A stretch of DNA of 47,089 nt from an uncultured Erysipelotrichaceae bacterium (GTDB lineage Bacteria; Bacillota_I; Bacilli_A; RF39; UBA660). Numbering within the stretch: position 1 is the first letter of the stretch; each line of letters opens with the position of its first letter. Below are positions 8,211 to 17,219 of the stretch, piece after piece. Below the pieces are notes generated by a model. That model did not search any database. It had not been told where the DNA came from and saw nothing but the letters and a program-made list of their open reading frames with translations. The position numbers and the translations under genes were made by a program. The stretch spans positions 1-47,089 of the forward strand of contig CACZGA010000010.1 of NCBI GenBank assembly GCA_902780585.1, given 5' to 3'.

Positions 8211-9029
8211 ATGAAAGATATCCATTTTTTAGAGAATAATGGTGTAAATATACCTAAAAGTTTAGAATTGTTTGGAGATGCTGATACTTATAATGAAACT
8301 ATTGGAGAGTTTTTAGTAGGAATTCATTCTAAAATTAATCAATTGATTAAGCAGATGAACGCTAAAGATTTTGTTAATTATTCTGTTACTGCTCACTCTA
8401 TGAAAAGTGATGCTAATACATTTGGTTTTACTACGCTTGCTGAGATGGCTTCTGAGCATGAGTTAAAAAGTAAAGCAGGAGATTTTTATTATGTTACAAC
8501 ACATATTAATGATTTGATTACAGAGACTAATAAAGCTATTTTACTTATTCAAGATTATATGGGTGATGATAATACTGTTGGTGGAGAAGATAAATCTTCA
8601 GATGAGGCTAATGAAATAGTTAACGAAGATGTATTTACTAGAAAAACAATATTAGTAGCTGATGATTCTAATATTATTCGTAACTTTGTAAAGAGAATCT
8701 TTAGTGATAAATATTATGTAGCAACTGCTGAAGATGGAGAAGAAGCTATTAGAATTATAAAAGCTAATAAAGATAATGATTTTATTGAAACTATTTTACT
8801 TGATTTAAATATGCCTAAAGTAGATGGCTTTGCAGTACTTGATTATATGAGGGAAAATCATTTATTCCGTAAAATGCCTGTATCTATTATTTCAGGTGAT
8901 TCTTCTAAAGAAACAATTGATAAAGCTTTTCAATATGAAATAGTTGATATGTTAGGAAAACCATTCAATGAACAGAATGTTAAATCTGTTGTTGAGAAGA
9001 CTTTGATTTATAGTGGTAAAGACAATTAA
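8211..9029 (+). CDS. Orphan Hpt-receiver phosphorelay protein
   Basis: This 272-residue protein joins an N-terminal histidine phosphotransfer domain (about residues 20-118, phospho-acceptor His62 in TAHSMKSDANTFG) to a C-terminal receiver domain (about 145-265: acidic pair in LVADDSN, phospho-acceptor Asp198 in LLDLNMP, ISGDS, and Lys240 in GKPF). No output domain is present, so it probably passes phosphate or works through protein contacts. No histidine kinase is adjacent; the kinase at 30804 pairs with its own regulator. The ATG at 8211 is preceded by GAGGTG six bases upstream; a GTG three codons earlier lies in that site and is rejected. It forms a single-gene unit. Confidence 0.9.
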   Translation: MKDIHFLENNGVNIPKSLELFGDADTYNETIGEFLVGIHSKINQLIKQMNAKDFVNYSVTAHSMKSDANTFGFTTLAEMASEHELKSKAGDFYYVTTHINDLITETNKAILLIQDYMGDDNTVGGEDKSSDEANEIVNEDVFTRKTILVADDSNIIRNFVKRIFSDKYYVATAEDGEEAIRIIKANKDNDFIETILLDLNMPKVDGFAVLDYMRENHLFRKMPVSIISGDSSKETIDKAFQYEIVDMLGKPFNEQNVKSVVEKTLIYSGKDN

Positions 9030-9055
9030 AAAGATCTATTAAAGATCTTTTTTTA
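9030..9055. terminator. Bidirectional terminator, Hpt-receiver and DUF192-like genes
   Basis: AAAGATCT (9030-9037) pairs with AGATCTTT (9043-9050), with A-rich sequence on the left and T-rich on the right. It serves the plus-strand gene ending at 9029 and the minus-strand gene ending at 9039. Confidence 0.85.
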
Positions 9056-9365
9056 GTTTTAGTTTATCTCCTATTTTGTAGTTTTTTACTGTATTTAGGG
9101 GAAGATAATATATATTATATTTTCTTTTTAATATACCTAGTTTTTCTGATTTAATATTTTCTATTACTTTTACTATTTTTTCTTCTTCATCAGTTATTAA
9201 TATATCTACTTTTTGACAGAAATAGTAAGTGGACCATATTCTTTTATTTGGTATTTTTATTCCATAAGTAATAGGTTCTAAGACGAATTTTAAAGATTTT
9301 AATTGTTGCTTTAAAGATAGGTATTCTTTTACTTCTATTTCTTTTTTATTACATTTTAAAATCAT
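9039..9365 (-). CDS. DUF192-like small protein
   Basis: This 108-residue protein runs against its neighbours. Its second half, VDILITDEEEKIVKV followed by a hydrophobic strand and then YLPLNTVKNYKIGDKL, resembles the DUF192 (COG1430) beta fold, in which a VDxxFLDxxGxV strand is followed by a LPAGTxxxxxIxxGDxL strand. The family is of unknown function and is often exported, but this copy has no signal peptide. A GGTGAA ribosome-binding site precedes the ATG. It converges on the Hpt-receiver gene and shares its terminator. Confidence 0.7.
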   Translation of the reverse strand: MILKCNKKEIEVKEYLSLKQQLKSLKFVLEPITYGIKIPNKRIWSTYYFCQKVDILITDEEEKIVKVIENIKSEKLGILKRKYNIYYLPLNTVKNYKIGDKLKLKKDL

Positions 9366-9421
9366 AATTATTTCACCACTTTTAGTTTAACAAATCTTAG
9401 GCTATTTGGAAAGATAATGGG

Positions 9422-9450
9422 TTGGAAGTTTTTAAATAATATGGTATTAT
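9422..9450 (+). promoter_or_regulatory. Promoter of yebC
   Basis: TTGGAA (9422-9427), a 17-bp spacer and TATTAT (9445-9450) with an extended -10 TG (9442-9443) are seen. Confidence 0.8.
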
Positions 9451-9476
9451 ATATACGTATGTGAGGAGGAATTTTA

Positions 9477-10199
9477 ATGAGTGGACATTCTAAGTGGGCA
9501 ACAATTCATAGAAAGAAAGGATTGTTGGATCAACAACGTGGTAAAATTTTTCAAAAATTAGCAAAAGAAATTATGGTAGCTGCTAAAGGGGGAAGCCCTG
9601 ATCCTAGTCAAAATGCAGCGCTACGTTTAGCAGTTGATAAAGCAAAGGCACAGAATATGCCTAAAGATAATATACAAAAAGCAATTGAAAAGGCTACTGG
9701 TGGTGCCGATGGCGCAAATTATGAAAATGTTCGTTATGAAGGATATGGACATGGTGGAGTAGCTTTTATGGTAGATTGTTTAACAGATAATCGTAATCGT
9801 ACAGCTTCGCAAGTTCGTAGTTGCTTTACTAAAGCTGGTGGGAATCTTGGGACTGATGGTTCTGTAAGTTATTTGTTTGAAAGAAAAGGTTCTATAGTAA
9901 TACCTGCTGATTATGATGAAGATACTATGATGATGGTTGCTTTGGATGCAGGAGCTAGTGATTTTGAAAAAGTAGAAGATACTTATGTTATTACTACAGA
10001 TCAAAATGCTTTTACAGCAGTAAGAGATGCTTTAGAAGAAAATTCAGTTAAAGAGTTTTTAGAGTGTGAACTTACTTATGTTCCTACTATGGAAGTTACA
10101 TTAGATGAAGAAGGTATGGAAAAAGTAATTAAATTAGTAGATTCTTTAGAAGAATTAGATGATGTTCAAGATGTGTACTATAATTTAAAAGAGGAATGA
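9477..10199 (+). CDS. yebC: YebC/PmpR family regulator-translation factor
   Basis: This 240-residue protein has the family signature MSGHSKWATIHRKKG at the N-terminus, the domain linker DNIQKAIEKATGG, and VRYEGYGHGGVAFMVDCLTD at the start of domain 2. Members have been described as DNA-binding regulators and, more recently, as factors that relieve ribosome stalling at proline stretches. AGGAGGA at 9464-9470 gives strong translation. In many bacteria yebC lies next to ruvC-ruvA-ruvB; here ruvAB follow after three genes and no ruvC is present, as is usual in Firmicutes. Confidence 0.95.
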   Translation: MSGHSKWATIHRKKGLLDQQRGKIFQKLAKEIMVAAKGGSPDPSQNAALRLAVDKAKAQNMPKDNIQKAIEKATGGADGANYENVRYEGYGHGGVAFMVDCLTDNRNRTASQVRSCFTKAGGNLGTDGSVSYLFERKGSIVIPADYDEDTMMMVALDAGASDFEKVEDTYVITTDQNAFTAVRDALEENSVKEFLECELTYVPTMEVTLDEEGMEKVIKLVDSLEELDDVQDVYYNLKEE

Positions 10200-10203
10200 T
10201 TAT

Positions 10204-10758
10204 ATGGATAAAGAGGCTAAAAAGGTAATTAATAAAATTAATAATGAATTAAAAGTATACATCAATGAATCTAGTTTTATTTCATTAAAATGTCGTAATA
10301 AAGTATTGGATTTTTTTGGAGAAGAATTTAAAGTTAAATTAGATACTGATCGCTATCAAAATGTTGATTTATCTATATTAGATGATTTTACTATTTTATG
10401 TAGAGAAGATGTATATGTTCCGGATGAATCTATTTCCTCTATAGAAGAATTAGAAGAGAGATATCATAGATTTCAAGAGAAGGCTGATAGATTAATTAAA
10501 AAGAAAGATATAGATTTTGATTCTAAGAGAAATACTAATGCTCTTATTAATTTATTATTTGTTATCTTTTTGTTTTTACTATTAATTGGTATTTTTGCTT
10601 TAGGACTTATTGCTTTCTTTAGAGGGGATTATTTAGATTGCTTATGGTTTCTTTTTATGTTTTTACCTGTAGTTGTTCCTAAGCTAAAAAATAATTTACA
10701 AAACCGTATAGGTTTAGCAAGAGATTATTTGAAAAGTATTATTAAGAAAGTTAAATGA
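10204..10758 (+). CDS. Unknown membrane protein
   Basis: This 184-residue protein is not recognised. Residues 1-110 are charged and partly helical, with a coiled-coil-like SSIEELEERYHRFQEKADRL. Two membrane segments follow at about 115-138 and 142-160, and the tail is basic. It starts four bases after the yebC stop and is almost certainly co-transcribed with it. The large N-terminal part and the basic tail would both be cytoplasmic. A hairpin terminator overlaps its stop. Confidence 0.8.
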   Translation: MDKEAKKVINKINNELKVYINESSFISLKCRNKVLDFFGEEFKVKLDTDRYQNVDLSILDDFTILCREDVYVPDESISSIEELEERYHRFQEKADRLIKKKDIDFDSKRNTNALINLLFVIFLFLLLIGIFALGLIAFFRGDYLDCLWFLFMFLPVVVPKLKNNLQNRIGLARDYLKSIIKKVK

Positions 10759-10769
10759 CTTTCTTTTTA
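10744..10769 (+). terminator. Terminator after the yebC unit
   Basis: AAGAAAGT (10744-10751) pairs with ACTTTCTT (10758-10765), followed by T to 10768. The TGA stop lies in the loop. Confidence 0.85.
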
Positions 10770-10770
10770 T

Positions 10771-10798
10771 TTGTTTTAATTTTTTTTTATAGTATAAT
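10771..10798 (+). promoter_or_regulatory. Promoter of the acyl-CoA ligase gene
   Basis: TTGTTT (10771-10776), a 16-bp spacer and TATAAT (10793-10798) begin two bases after the preceding terminator. Confidence 0.75.
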
Positions 10799-10815
10799 AA
10801 ATAAAGGTGGTTTTT

Positions 10816-12627
10816 ATGAGTAAAGCGTTGAGGGCTCCTTGGAAAAAGTTTTATGAGGAAGAAAAGGAACATTTAGAATATCCGGATTTTTCAGCTTATA
10901 AGTTGATTGAATATACGGCTTTAAAACATTTAAATAATATTAGTTATAACTATTATGGAAATCAAAAGACTTATCATGAGTTTTTAAAACAAATAGATGA
11001 AGTGGCAAGATCATTAAAGATGATGGGGGTTAAACATAAAGATGTTGTTTCTATTTGTATGCCTAATACTCCTGAAGGGATTATTGCGTTTTATGCGGTT
11101 AATAAGATAGGGGCTGTTTCTTCTATGATTCATCCTTTGTCTGCGGAAAATGAGATTAAGAATTACTTAAATATTTCTAAATCAGAGTGGTTAATTACAA
11201 TTGATTTTGCTATTCCAAAAATTGATAAAATACTAAACGAAACTAAGATTAAAGAAGTAATATATGTAGGAGTAGGGGAATCTATGCCACCTATTAGTAA
11301 ATCTTTATATGCTACTTTTACAATACGTAAAAATATTATTCCTAAAACTATTAAGACATTAAATCCTAGTACTTATATTAATCATTCAAATAAAAAGAAG
11401 ATTAGTTGGAAAGAGTTTTTAAAAATAGGAAAAGAGTATACTAAAGAAATAGAAGATGAATTTAAAGGTAAAGACTTAGCAACTATTTTATATTCAGGTG
11501 GTACTACTGGGACTCCTAAGGGAGTTAGATTAACTAATTTAAATTTAAATGCTTCAGCGATGCAAAATTTTGAACATGTTGGATGTTTAAAAGCAAATGA
11601 TAAAGTTTTAGCAATTATGCCTATATTTCATGGGTTTGGATTAAGTGTTTGTATTCATTGCGTACAATACTTTGGTGGTACTAGTATTTTACTGCCACAA
11701 TTTAATGCTAAGACATTTGATAAGATTATGAAAAAATATGAACCTAATGTTATAGTGGGAGTACCTACATTGTTTGAAGCAATGCTAAGTAATAAAAGTC
11801 TTTCACATATGAATCTTAATTATTTGACATGCGTTATTTCTGGAGGAGATACACTATCTACTGATTTAAAAAGTAGATTTGATGAGTGGCTTAATAAACA
11901 TCATTCACCCACTACTATTAGGGAAGGCTATGGATTAACAGAGTGCTGCGCAGCAAGTTGTTTTACGCCTTTAAATCATTATAAACCTGGTAGTATTGGT
12001 ATTCCTTATCCAGATACTTACTATAAAATTGTTCAAGCTGGTACTGATAAGGAATTGCCTTATGGTACGAGTGGAGAAATTGTTATTCATGGTCCTACTG
12101 TTATGGAGGGATATATTAGAAATAGAAAAGAAACAAAACAAACTTTAAAAAAACATAAAGATGGTCGTATTTGGCTTCATACAGGGGATGAAGGGTTTAT
12201 GGATGAAGATGGTTTTGTTTACTTTAAAGGCCGTTTAAAAAGAATGATTATTACATCCGGTTATTGTGTATATCCTAATAATATTGAGAATGTTATTGAT
12301 TCTCATCCAGATGTAAAGATGAGTTGTGTTATAGGAATACCTCATCCTTATAAAGTTACAGTTGCTAAGGCTTTTATTGTTTTAAAAGATGGGTTACAAG
12401 AATCATCTGAGATACTTGATTCTATTAAAGAATTAGTAGAAAAGAATTTAGCTCGTTTTTCTTGGCCATATGATTATGAATTTAGGAGTGAACTTCCTAA
12501 GACCTTGGTAGGAAAGATTGCATATAACGTTTTAATACATGAAGAAGAAATGAAAAATGGTAAGAATAAGTTTGATAATAGTGATATGTTAGAACAAGTT
12601 GAAGAAGAAGATAATGTAAATGATTAG
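10816..12627 (+). CDS. AMP-forming acyl-CoA ligase
   Basis: This 603-residue enzyme belongs to the ANL superfamily. It has the P-loop motif YSGGTTGTPKGV (about residues 225-236), REGYGLTECC, the WLHTGDEG motif, the hinge KGRLKRMI and the C-terminal catalytic lysine region LPKTLVGKI. Such enzymes activate a fatty or other carboxylic acid with ATP and join it to CoA. The closest type by eye is long-chain fatty acid-CoA ligase, but the substrate cannot be read from the sequence. The start is the ATG at 10816, with AAAGGTGG just upstream; a GTG at 10807 lies inside this site. It is a single-gene unit. Confidence 0.9.
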   Translation: MSKALRAPWKKFYEEEKEHLEYPDFSAYKLIEYTALKHLNNISYNYYGNQKTYHEFLKQIDEVARSLKMMGVKHKDVVSICMPNTPEGIIAFYAVNKIGAVSSMIHPLSAENEIKNYLNISKSEWLITIDFAIPKIDKILNETKIKEVIYVGVGESMPPISKSLYATFTIRKNIIPKTIKTLNPSTYINHSNKKKISWKEFLKIGKEYTKEIEDEFKGKDLATILYSGGTTGTPKGVRLTNLNLNASAMQNFEHVGCLKANDKVLAIMPIFHGFGLSVCIHCVQYFGGTSILLPQFNAKTFDKIMKKYEPNVIVGVPTLFEAMLSNKSLSHMNLNYLTCVISGGDTLSTDLKSRFDEWLNKHHSPTTIREGYGLTECCAASCFTPLNHYKPGSIGIPYPDTYYKIVQAGTDKELPYGTSGEIVIHGPTVMEGYIRNRKETKQTLKKHKDGRIWLHTGDEGFMDEDGFVYFKGRLKRMIITSGYCVYPNNIENVIDSHPDVKMSCVIGIPHPYKVTVAKAFIVLKDGLQESSEILDSIKELVEKNLARFSWPYDYEFRSELPKTLVGKIAYNVLIHEEEMKNGKNKFDNSDMLEQVEEEDNVND

Positions 12628-12645
12628 AATTTTTGTTCGATAACA

Positions 12646-12674
12646 TTGCTTATATAAATTTTATATTCTATAAT
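12646..12674 (+). promoter_or_regulatory. Promoter of ruvAB
   Basis: TTGCTT (12646-12651), a 17-bp spacer and TATAAT (12669-12674) lie just before ruvA. Confidence 0.8.
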
Positions 12675-12693
12675 AATTATGGAGGCATGTAAT

Positions 12694-13257
12694 ATGTATG
12701 ATTATATAATTGGAAAAGTTACTAGAATACTTAATAATGCGATTGTGTTAGATAACAATGGTATTGGTTATTTAATTCATGTTTCTAATCCATATTCTTT
12801 TGAAATTGGTAATGAATATAAAGTTTTTGTATACCAACAAATTATGGAAGATGAACATCTTTTGTATGGTTTTAAGACTATTGAAGAGAAGGACTTGTTC
12901 CTAAAACTTATTAGTGTTAAAGGATTAGGATGTAAGATGGCTCTACCTATTTTAGCAGTTGGTTCTACTAATGGAATAATGGATGCGATAGAGAGAGAAA
13001 ATGTTTTATATTTAAAGAAATTTCCTAAGATTGGAGATAAATTAGCAAAACAAATTATACTTGATTTAAAAGGAAAACTTGAATTTATTGGAGTAGGTAT
13101 TTCTGATGATATAGTGGATACTGAAAATGAATTAAAAGAAGTGTTAATTGGACTTGGTTATAAAGAAAAGGAAATTAAACCAGTACTTGCTAGAGTGGAT
13201 ACTAGTTTAACTATAGAGGAACAAGTAAAAGATGCGTTAAAATTATTATTAAAATGA
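12694..13257 (+). CDS. ruvA: Holliday junction branch migration protein RuvA
   Basis: This protein of 187 residues has the N-terminal OB fold (MYDYIIGKVTRIL, with YLIHVSNPYSF), the helix-hairpin-helix region (LISVKGLGCKMALPIL and LKKFPKIGDKLAKQIILDLK) and the C-terminal domain III that contacts RuvB. RuvA binds the Holliday junction and loads RuvB. The start is the ATG at 12694, with GGAGG at 12681-12685; an ATG at 12679 overlaps this site. RuvB follows 12 bases after the stop. Confidence 0.95.
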   Translation: MYDYIIGKVTRILNNAIVLDNNGIGYLIHVSNPYSFEIGNEYKVFVYQQIMEDEHLLYGFKTIEEKDLFLKLISVKGLGCKMALPILAVGSTNGIMDAIERENVLYLKKFPKIGDKLAKQIILDLKGKLEFIGVGISDDIVDTENELKEVLIGLGYKEKEIKPVLARVDTSLTIEEQVKDALKLLLK

Positions 13258-13269
13258 TAAGGGGGATTT

Positions 13270-14283
13270 ATGAAAGAAGAGAGTATTGTTAAAAATTATG
13301 AGTTATTTGATGATAATATTTTAGATAATACGATTCGTCCTGAAACGATTGATGAATATATTGGGCAAAATGATGTAAAAGAAAATATTAAAGTATTTGT
13401 TAAAGCAGCTAAGATGAGAGATGAGTCATTAGATCATGTTTTGCTATATGGCCCTCCAGGGCTTGGTAAAACAACATTAGCTTTTATAATTGCTCATGAA
13501 TTAGGAGTAAATATTAAGACTGCTAGTGGGCCTAGTATTGAGAAGAGTGGAGATTTAGCAGCAATTTTATCTTCTTTAGAAAAAGGGGACGTTTTATTTA
13601 TTGATGAGATTCATAGAATGCCGCGTTATATTGAAGAAATATTATATCCGGCAATGGAAGATTTCTCATTAGATATTATTGTTGGTAGTGAAGGTAATAG
13701 TAGAAATATTAAGATAGATTTACCACCATTTACTTTAGTAGGTGCTACTACTAGAGCAGGAGATTTAAGTGCTCCACTAAGAGATCGCTTTGGGATTATT
13801 AATAAATTACAATTTTATTCAGTTGAAGAACTTACTGATATTGTGAAAAGAACAGCAAGAGTTTTGGATACAGAAATTGATGAAGACGCTGCAGTAGAAT
13901 TGGCAAAAAGAAGTAGGGGGACTCCTCGTATTGCAAATCGTTTATTTAAAAGAGTAAGAGACTTTGCTATGGTAGAAGGAAATGGAGTTATTACTTTAGA
14001 GGTTATGAATAATTCTTTAGATCGATTAAAAGTTGATAAGATGGGATTAGATAATACAGATAGAGATTTGTTGCTGGCTATTATTAATCGTTTTAATGGA
14101 GGCCCTGTTGGCGTAGAAGCTTTAAGTAGTTCTATTGGTGAAGAAGTAACTACTATAGAAGATGTTTATGAACCTTATTTATTACAAATGGGCTTATTAA
14201 AAAGAACTTCTAGAGGAAGAGTTGTAACAGATAAGGCTTATGAAGTATTAGGAATTGAGAAGAAGACAAAAGATAATAAATAA
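13270..14283 (+). CDS. ruvB: Holliday junction helicase RuvB
   Basis: This 337-residue AAA+ ATPase drives branch migration. It has Walker A ([12 protein letters not shown]), Walker B (LFIDEIHRM), the sensor 1 region ([18 protein letters not shown]), the arginine pair in [11 protein letters not shown], and the C-terminal winged helix ([16 protein letters not shown]). Length and order are standard for the family. It is translated from a GGGGG site and co-transcribed with ruvA. Confidence 0.97.
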   Translation: MKEESIVKNYELFDDNILDNTIRPETIDEYIGQNDVKENIKVFVKAAKMRDESLDHVLLYGPPGLGKTTLAFIIAHELGVNIKTASGPSIEKSGDLAAILSSLEKGDVLFIDEIHRMPRYIEEILYPAMEDFSLDIIVGSEGNSRNIKIDLPPFTLVGATTRAGDLSAPLRDRFGIINKLQFYSVEELTDIVKRTARVLDTEIDEDAAVELAKRSRGTPRIANRLFKRVRDFAMVEGNGVITLEVMNNSLDRLKVDKMGLDNTDRDLLLAIINRFNGGPVGVEALSSSIGEEVTTIEDVYEPYLLQMGLLKRTSRGRVVTDKAYEVLGIEKKTKDNK

Positions 14284-14307
14284 TATACTACCCCCTATAA
14301 TAAATTG

Positions 14308-14336
14308 TTGTAAAACCTCTTCTTTTGTGGTATAAT
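14308..14336 (+). promoter_or_regulatory. Promoter of the unknown gene at 14361
   Basis: TTGTAA (14308-14313), a 17-bp spacer and TATAAT (14331-14336) with extended TG (14328-14329) are clear. Confidence 0.85.
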
Positions 14337-14360
14337 ATGTGAGCAAGTTGAGGTGATACT

Positions 14361-15074
14361 ATGGCATTTGATTGGAAAAACTATGTGCCATCAATTGGTG
14401 ATGAAAGATACAAAAAATCCCCTTTTAAACCTGCTATTGATTTTTTAAGGGTTTTGTACTATGCCCATTATTCTGTTGACCCTAGTATTAATCATGTAGA
14501 CGATAATGTAGTCTTTTATGACCCTTCTTTACCAATTTATGGAGAGTGTTATTCTGTTAGAGGGAAATTCCCTTTCAGGATTTTTTTTCAAAGTAAGTAT
14601 GATGGTTGTTTGCCCGATGATACTTGGACTATTGCTATAAAAGTTGATGATAAAAATTTAAATGATGATAATTTAATTTTTGCAATTTCTTTAATTAATA
14701 GATTTACTGGGAAAAATCCTAATTTAATTGTTTCAGATATGAAAGAATCTAAATCCGAAACTACAATAGCCTTTATTTCTAAAATGGATTTAATATGTGA
14801 GGCTATGGGGGAATCAAAATCTTATCTTGATTTCTTTGAACGTTTATGTGACAATAATTGCCGAAATATAATTTATATTGGTGATGATATGAAAATAGGT
14901 GTTAGTGAAGATATCATAAATAAAGTAAATAGTGATTTTGTTGAGCGTCATAAAGAAATATTATCTGATGTTTTCCATATAAAATTAGATGAGCTAGAAA
15001 TACGTAATGAATTTATAAGAGGGAAGCTATTAATTAAAAAAGGTGGGCCATATATTCCTAATGTAAATGAATAA
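14361..15074 (+). CDS. Unknown 237-residue protein
   Basis: The protein is not recognised. It is a soluble alpha/beta protein without signal peptide or membrane segment. It has a hydrophobic strand region (TWTIAIKVDD, LIFAISLIN), a mid-protein segment with several Asn and Asp, and a lysine-rich end. It is preceded by AGGTGAT and by its own promoter, and it sits between ruvB and queA, genes that are normally adjacent in Firmicutes. queA begins 36 bases later without an obvious promoter and is probably read through from here. Confidence 0.8.
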   Translation: MAFDWKNYVPSIGDERYKKSPFKPAIDFLRVLYYAHYSVDPSINHVDDNVVFYDPSLPIYGECYSVRGKFPFRIFFQSKYDGCLPDDTWTIAIKVDDKNLNDDNLIFAISLINRFTGKNPNLIVSDMKESKSETTIAFISKMDLICEAMGESKSYLDFFERLCDNNCRNIIYIGDDMKIGVSEDIINKVNSDFVERHKEILSDVFHIKLDELEIRNEFIRGKLLIKKGGPYIPNVNE

Positions 15075-15110
15075 TACTGATTAAATAGTGCTTTTGAATG
15101 GAGTGATAGT

Positions 15111-16136
15111 ATGTCTACGGATGATTTTGATTATGATTTACCAGAAGAATTAATTGCCCAAACACCTTTAGAGGTTAGGGATTCTTCAAGGTTATTAGTA
15201 TTAAAAAGAGATACTGGAGAAGTAGATCATAAGAAGTTTACAGATATAATTGATTATTTAGAAGAAGGGGATACTTTAGTTTTAAATGATACAAAAGTAT
15301 TACCTGCTAGAATTATTGGGGTTAAAGAAGATACTGGAGCAGTTGTTGAATTGTTACTTTTAAAAAACTTGAAAGATGATTTTTGGGAATGTTTAGTTAA
15401 GCCTGCTAGAAGAATAAAAGTTGGAACTATTGTGTCTTTTGGAAATGGTGAATTAAAGGCTAGATGTACGCAAGAACTAGATGAAGGTATTCGTCATTTT
15501 GAGTTAATATATGATGGTATATTACTAGAAATACTAGAAAAGTTGGGTACTATGCCACTACCTCCATATATTCATGAAAAATTAAAAGATCAATCTCGCT
15601 ATCAAACTGTTTATGCTAAAGAAGTGGGTAGTGCTGCGGCACCTACGGCAGGGTTACATTTTACGGAAGAATTACTTGATAGAATTGAAAAAAAGGGTGT
15701 AAATATTTGTAAGATTACTCTACATGTTGGATTAGGTACTTTTAGACCGGTTACTGTTTCTAATGTAGAAGAGCATGAAATGCATAGTGAGTATTATACT
15801 ATGAGACAGGAAGTTGCAGATTTATTAAATGAGACTAAGAGAAAAGGAAAAAGAATAATTGCGGTAGGGACAACAACTACTAGAACACTTGAAACTATAA
15901 TGAGAGATCACGAAGAATTTGTTGAGACTTCAGGATGGACTAATATTTTTATTTACCCTGGGTTTAAATTTAAAGCTATTGATGCTTTAATTACAAATTT
16001 TCATTTACCTAAGTCGACATTAGTAATGTTAGTTAGTGCTTTTTCTTCAAAAGAAAATATACTAAATGCCTATCGTATTGCGGTTGAAGAAAAATATAGA
16101 TTCTTTTCGTTTGGAGATGCGATGTTTATATATTAA
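15111..16136 (+). CDS. queA: S-adenosylmethionine:tRNA ribosyltransferase-isomerase QueA
   Basis: This 341-residue enzyme adds and rearranges the ribosyl group of SAM on preQ1-tRNA to give epoxyqueuosine, the second last step of queuosine synthesis. The family motifs are all present: [66 protein letters not shown] and [17 protein letters not shown]. The gene looks intact. GGAGTGAT precedes the ATG. Its usual partner tgt lies downstream, but is separated by two unusual genes and is broken. Confidence 0.96.
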   Translation: MSTDDFDYDLPEELIAQTPLEVRDSSRLLVLKRDTGEVDHKKFTDIIDYLEEGDTLVLNDTKVLPARIIGVKEDTGAVVELLLLKNLKDDFWECLVKPARRIKVGTIVSFGNGELKARCTQELDEGIRHFELIYDGILLEILEKLGTMPLPPYIHEKLKDQSRYQTVYAKEVGSAAAPTAGLHFTEELLDRIEKKGVNICKITLHVGLGTFRPVTVSNVEEHEMHSEYYTMRQEVADLLNETKRKGKRIIAVGTTTTRTLETIMRDHEEFVETSGWTNIFIYPGFKFKAIDALITNFHLPKSTLVMLVSAFSSKENILNAYRIAVEEKYRFFSFGDAMFIY

Positions 16137-16160
16137 AAGAGTTTAAGAACTCTTTTTTTT
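16135..16160 (+). terminator. Terminator after queA
   Basis: AAAAGAGTT (16135-16143), loop TAAG and AACTCTTTT (16148-16156) form a hairpin continued by T to 16160. The T-tract runs into the -35 of the next promoter. Confidence 0.92.
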
Positions 16161-16187
16161 GATTTATATAGCTTTTTGTGATATAAT
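16159..16187 (+). promoter_or_regulatory. Promoter of the double Gre-like gene pair
   Basis: TTGATT (16159-16164), a 17-bp spacer and TATAAT (16182-16187) with TG (16179-16180). The first two bases of the -35 are the end of the queA terminator T-tract. Confidence 0.88.
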
Positions 16188-16210
16188 AGCGACGTTAAGG
16201 GAGTGGTATA

Positions 16211-17194
16211 GTGAATTTACGGCAATCTTTTCCTGGACAATTTATTACTATTTCGCCTGCTGAATTATCTGCGCTATGCCAAGAGCGAAATCAAATATTG
16301 TTTCGTTTGAGAAAAGGGACTGACGATTATGATAATGATTTGGAGCGATTGTTTGAAATCAATCAATTTTTATCTTCTTGCCGAATTATATCTACTAGCG
16401 AAATAAGAAATGATTCTATTGGTTTTGGGACATCGTTTGTTGTCTCAGATTTATTCGGAGATACAAATTATGTTTTCACAGAAGGAACCTTAGCATCTAC
16501 TGAGTTTTTATCATATATGGATTATTCTACTTATGGATCTTTGAATGTTAATGATTATGTTGATTTGCCAGAACAAAATGGGTTAAAACTCGTGGGGAAA
16601 ATTACTAGTATTCAGCGAGAAATGGATACTTTAATTATTAAGGATATTGGAGATTTTTGTTCACGTATTTCTAGAGAAGCTTCAAAGGCCAATGCTGTGC
16701 TCAGAAAGGATTCTGTTGTTTATGATAGACATTATTCTCTTACACCTTCACAACTAATGCTTTTGCAAAATAATTACGCTACGTTATTAGCAAACCCAAG
16801 AGATCGTAGTATGGTTAGCAAGTTAGGATATGTAACTACACTATTAAAAAGTGATGTCGTTAGATTTTTATCTGAAGGCGAAAGCATAGGGTTTGGGTCT
16901 CTTGTTAATCTTGAAGTAACTGATAAAAAGAGAAATTGTTCTAGGCGTTTTGTTGGAGAATATATTGCGAAAGCCGCTTCATATGAGACTATAGATAACT
17001 ATATAGAGTGGATTTCTAATATGGGATATAGGCTTTTTGGATTGAAAGCAGGAGATAGTTTTGAATTTAGGAAAGCAGGAAATCTTTATTCTGTAAAAGT
17101 GTTGGGGGTAAATAATACTTATCCTCGGCAGATAAAAAATGGTGCTGTTACGGGTAGATCTATCGAGGCATTTCAATATATCAAAAGATTTTAA
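16211..17194 (+). CDS. Double GreA/Rnk-like protein, first paralogue
   Basis: This 327-residue protein looks like two fused, divergent GreA/Rnk-like units. The second unit (about residues 175-293) has a short helical hairpin starting SLTPSQLMLLQNNYATLL, then a GreA C-terminal-like fold: SIGFGSLVNLEV (225-236), RRFVGEY, then WISNMGYRLFGLKAGDSFEF (257-276), which parallels the SPxxxALLGKxxGD motif of GreA. The first unit (about 12-137) repeats this: ISPAELSALCQERN, SIGFGTSFVV (69-78), STYGSLNVNDYVDL. The two IGFG motifs are 156 residues apart, about the length of one GreA. The hairpin is shorter than in GreA, as in Rnk, with an acidic turn (TDDYDND). RNA polymerase binding is inference. The start is GTG at 16211 after GGGAGTGG. 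Confidence 0.75.
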   Translation: MNLRQSFPGQFITISPAELSALCQERNQILFRLRKGTDDYDNDLERLFEINQFLSSCRIISTSEIRNDSIGFGTSFVVSDLFGDTNYVFTEGTLASTEFLSYMDYSTYGSLNVNDYVDLPEQNGLKLVGKITSIQREMDTLIIKDIGDFCSRISREASKANAVLRKDSVVYDRHYSLTPSQLMLLQNNYATLLANPRDRSMVSKLGYVTTLLKSDVVRFLSEGESIGFGSLVNLEVTDKKRNCSRRFVGEYIAKAASYETIDNYIEWISNMGYRLFGLKAGDSFEFRKAGNLYSVKVLGVNNTYPRQIKNGAVTGRSIEAFQYIKRF

Positions 17195-17219
17195 ATTATT
17201 GTTTTAAGGGAGTGATAGT

